Of a DNA stretch of 6,133 nt, positions 5,451 through 6,133 are shown piece by piece. Below the pieces are notes generated by a model. That model was not told the DNA's origin and ran no database searches. It saw only the letters and a list, made by a program, of their open reading frames with translations. The position numbers were made by a program, and so were the translations under genes. Numbering within the stretch: position 1 is the first letter of the stretch; each line of letters begins with the position of its first letter. Origin of the DNA: Planococcus sp. (in: firmicutes) (GTDB taxonomy: Bacteria; Bacillota; Bacilli; Bacillales_A; Planococcaceae); NCBI GenBank assembly GCA_030147225.1, contig JASLAI010000232.1:1-6133 (forward strand), given 5' to 3'.

Positions 5451-6133
5451 AGTCATCCGCCATCCACGTTCGCAGCAATTTAGCAAAATCTTCAGGTCTT
5501 TCTTGAGCAAGTTTTTCAATTGTCTTTTGCTTTGGATTTGATTTTGAACCAAATGCAGATAAATCGATCTCTTCTTCAAGTTCTACTTGATTTGACTTGG
5601 CCAAAGCCTGTTCAAATCCGCCAAACTCATACTCTTCTTCAAAAATTTCTTCTTGTTTCTTTCTGCGAAGCAACAACAATACAACGACGATGATGAGCAC
5701 TAAAACAATCGCCGCAGCAACTATCCAAAGAATATTATTTGGTATACCTGCCAGGAATGTTGTCTCCGGCTCTTCGTCTTCAACTGCCGGACGTCCCTGG
5801 AACTCTGTTGCAAAAACAGAAATTCGGTCTTCCAGCTCTGCCTCAGTTGCAGGAAATTCATTCATACTCAATGAGGTACTGACAGCATTTTTCAATAAGT
5901 TACTGATATCCGTTACATTTTCCTGTGTTAAGCTGGCTGGATTCTCAGGAACTGGCGGTTCCACACCTACGTTGATTGTAATATCATCGATTACGTATGG
6001 ACTCATCTCGATTTGCCGATTGATCCGATTGACTTCGCTATTGATTCGCTCTTCTGTTCGTTCAGATTCGCTATTGCCTGCTCCATCTACACCCGGATAA
6101 TTAGCTACTTCTGTTTCACCCGTTCCCGCTGCA
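5449..6133 (-). CDS. fliF: Flagellar MS-ring protein FliF (C-terminal part, 5' end outside window)
   Basis: FliF forms the MS ring, the membrane base of the flagellar motor and the housing of the type III export gate. The reading frame is open to the window edge (first complete codon at 6132), leaving 227 codons, about two fifths of a usual FliF of roughly 530 residues. The ATG at 6006 is internal, not the start. Fragment residues 1-42 (AAGTGETEVANYPGVDG..., then charged ERTEERINSEVNRI) look like the extracytoplasmic beta-collar region, and residues 43-60 continue into SPYVIDDITINVGVEPP, typical of Bacillus-type FliF. Residues about 133-155 are a strongly hydrophobic segment (second transmembrane helix) followed by RRKK, consistent with the cytoplasm-facing end. 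An acidic linker leads to the C-terminus (about 203-227: KTIEKLAQERPEDFAKLLRTW), the conserved FliG-binding peptide. The TAG stop overlaps the fliG ribosome binding site, 11 nt before the fliG ATG. The identification is very secure; only the N-terminus is unknown. Confidence 0.96.
   Translation of the reverse strand, partial: AAGTGETEVANYPGVDGAGNSESERTEERINSEVNRINRQIEMSPYVIDDITINVGVEPPVPENPASLTQENVTDISNLLKNAVSTSLSMNEFPATEAELEDRISVFATEFQGRPAVEDEEPETTFLAGIPNNILWIVAAAIVLVLIIVVVLLLLRRKKQEEIFEEEYEFGGFEQALAKSNQVELEEEIDLSAFGSKSNPKQKTIEKLAQERPEDFAKLLRTWMADD

Noticed and set aside
5597..6100. 167-codon open frame on the + strand opposite fliF
   Set aside because: It lies wholly antisense to the well-conserved fliF C-terminus and its translation is Ser/Thr/Ile-rich low complexity with no recognisable motif. 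It is a shadow of the fliF codon pattern.
1..6133. A hidden defence, mobile or novel accessory system
   Set aside because: The whole window is filled by seven recognised flagellar genes with gaps of at most 16 nt. There are no transposase, integrase, phage, CRISPR or toxin-antitoxin signatures and no compositional break.

Overview
The window is the interior of a bacterial flagellar (fla/che-type) operon. All seven genes lie on the minus strand, so transcription runs from position 6133 towards 1, in the order fliF (3' part only), fliG, fliH, fliI, fliJ, fliK, flgD. The gene order, the short FlgD, the low-to-moderate GC content, the strong GGAGG-like ribosome binding sites and the FliF/FliG/FliI sequences point to a motile member of the Bacillota, order Bacillales. 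A Planococcaceae/Caryophanaceae-type organism (Planococcus, Sporosarcina and relatives) is my guess from memory and was not tested by any search.

Layout in transcription order: 6133-5449 holds the C-terminal 227 codons of FliF (MS ring); 5437-4424 FliG (rotor switch); 4431-3625 FliH (export ATPase regulator and stalk); 3644-2328 FliI (export ATPase); 2341-1856 FliJ (central stalk and chaperone escort); 1851-475 FliK (hook-length ruler); 458-3 FlgD (hook cap scaffold). Coding density is almost complete: the gaps are 11, 4 and 16 nt, and fliG/fliH, fliH/fliI and fliI/fliJ overlap or abut. I see no intergenic promoter, terminator, RNA gene, mobile element or CRISPR. The operon promoter and the 5' end of fliF lie beyond 6133; flgE would be expected beyond position 1.

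The genes form one assembly pathway. FliF builds the membrane ring and its C-terminus docks FliG, which starts the cytoplasmic rotor. FliH, FliI and FliJ form the ATPase complex that feeds rod, hook and filament subunits to the export gate. FlgD caps the growing hook and FliK measures it and triggers the substrate switch.

I found no undescribed system. Points worth a second look are: three poly(A) tracts at the start of fliH, where any single-base slip gives a stop within eight codons; the fliJ start, where a near-ideal Shine-Dalgarno points to a CTG codon; no ylxF/motE-like gene between fliJ and fliK; an EHAQ variant of the EHPQ motif in FliG; and a tandem pentapeptide repeat in FliK.
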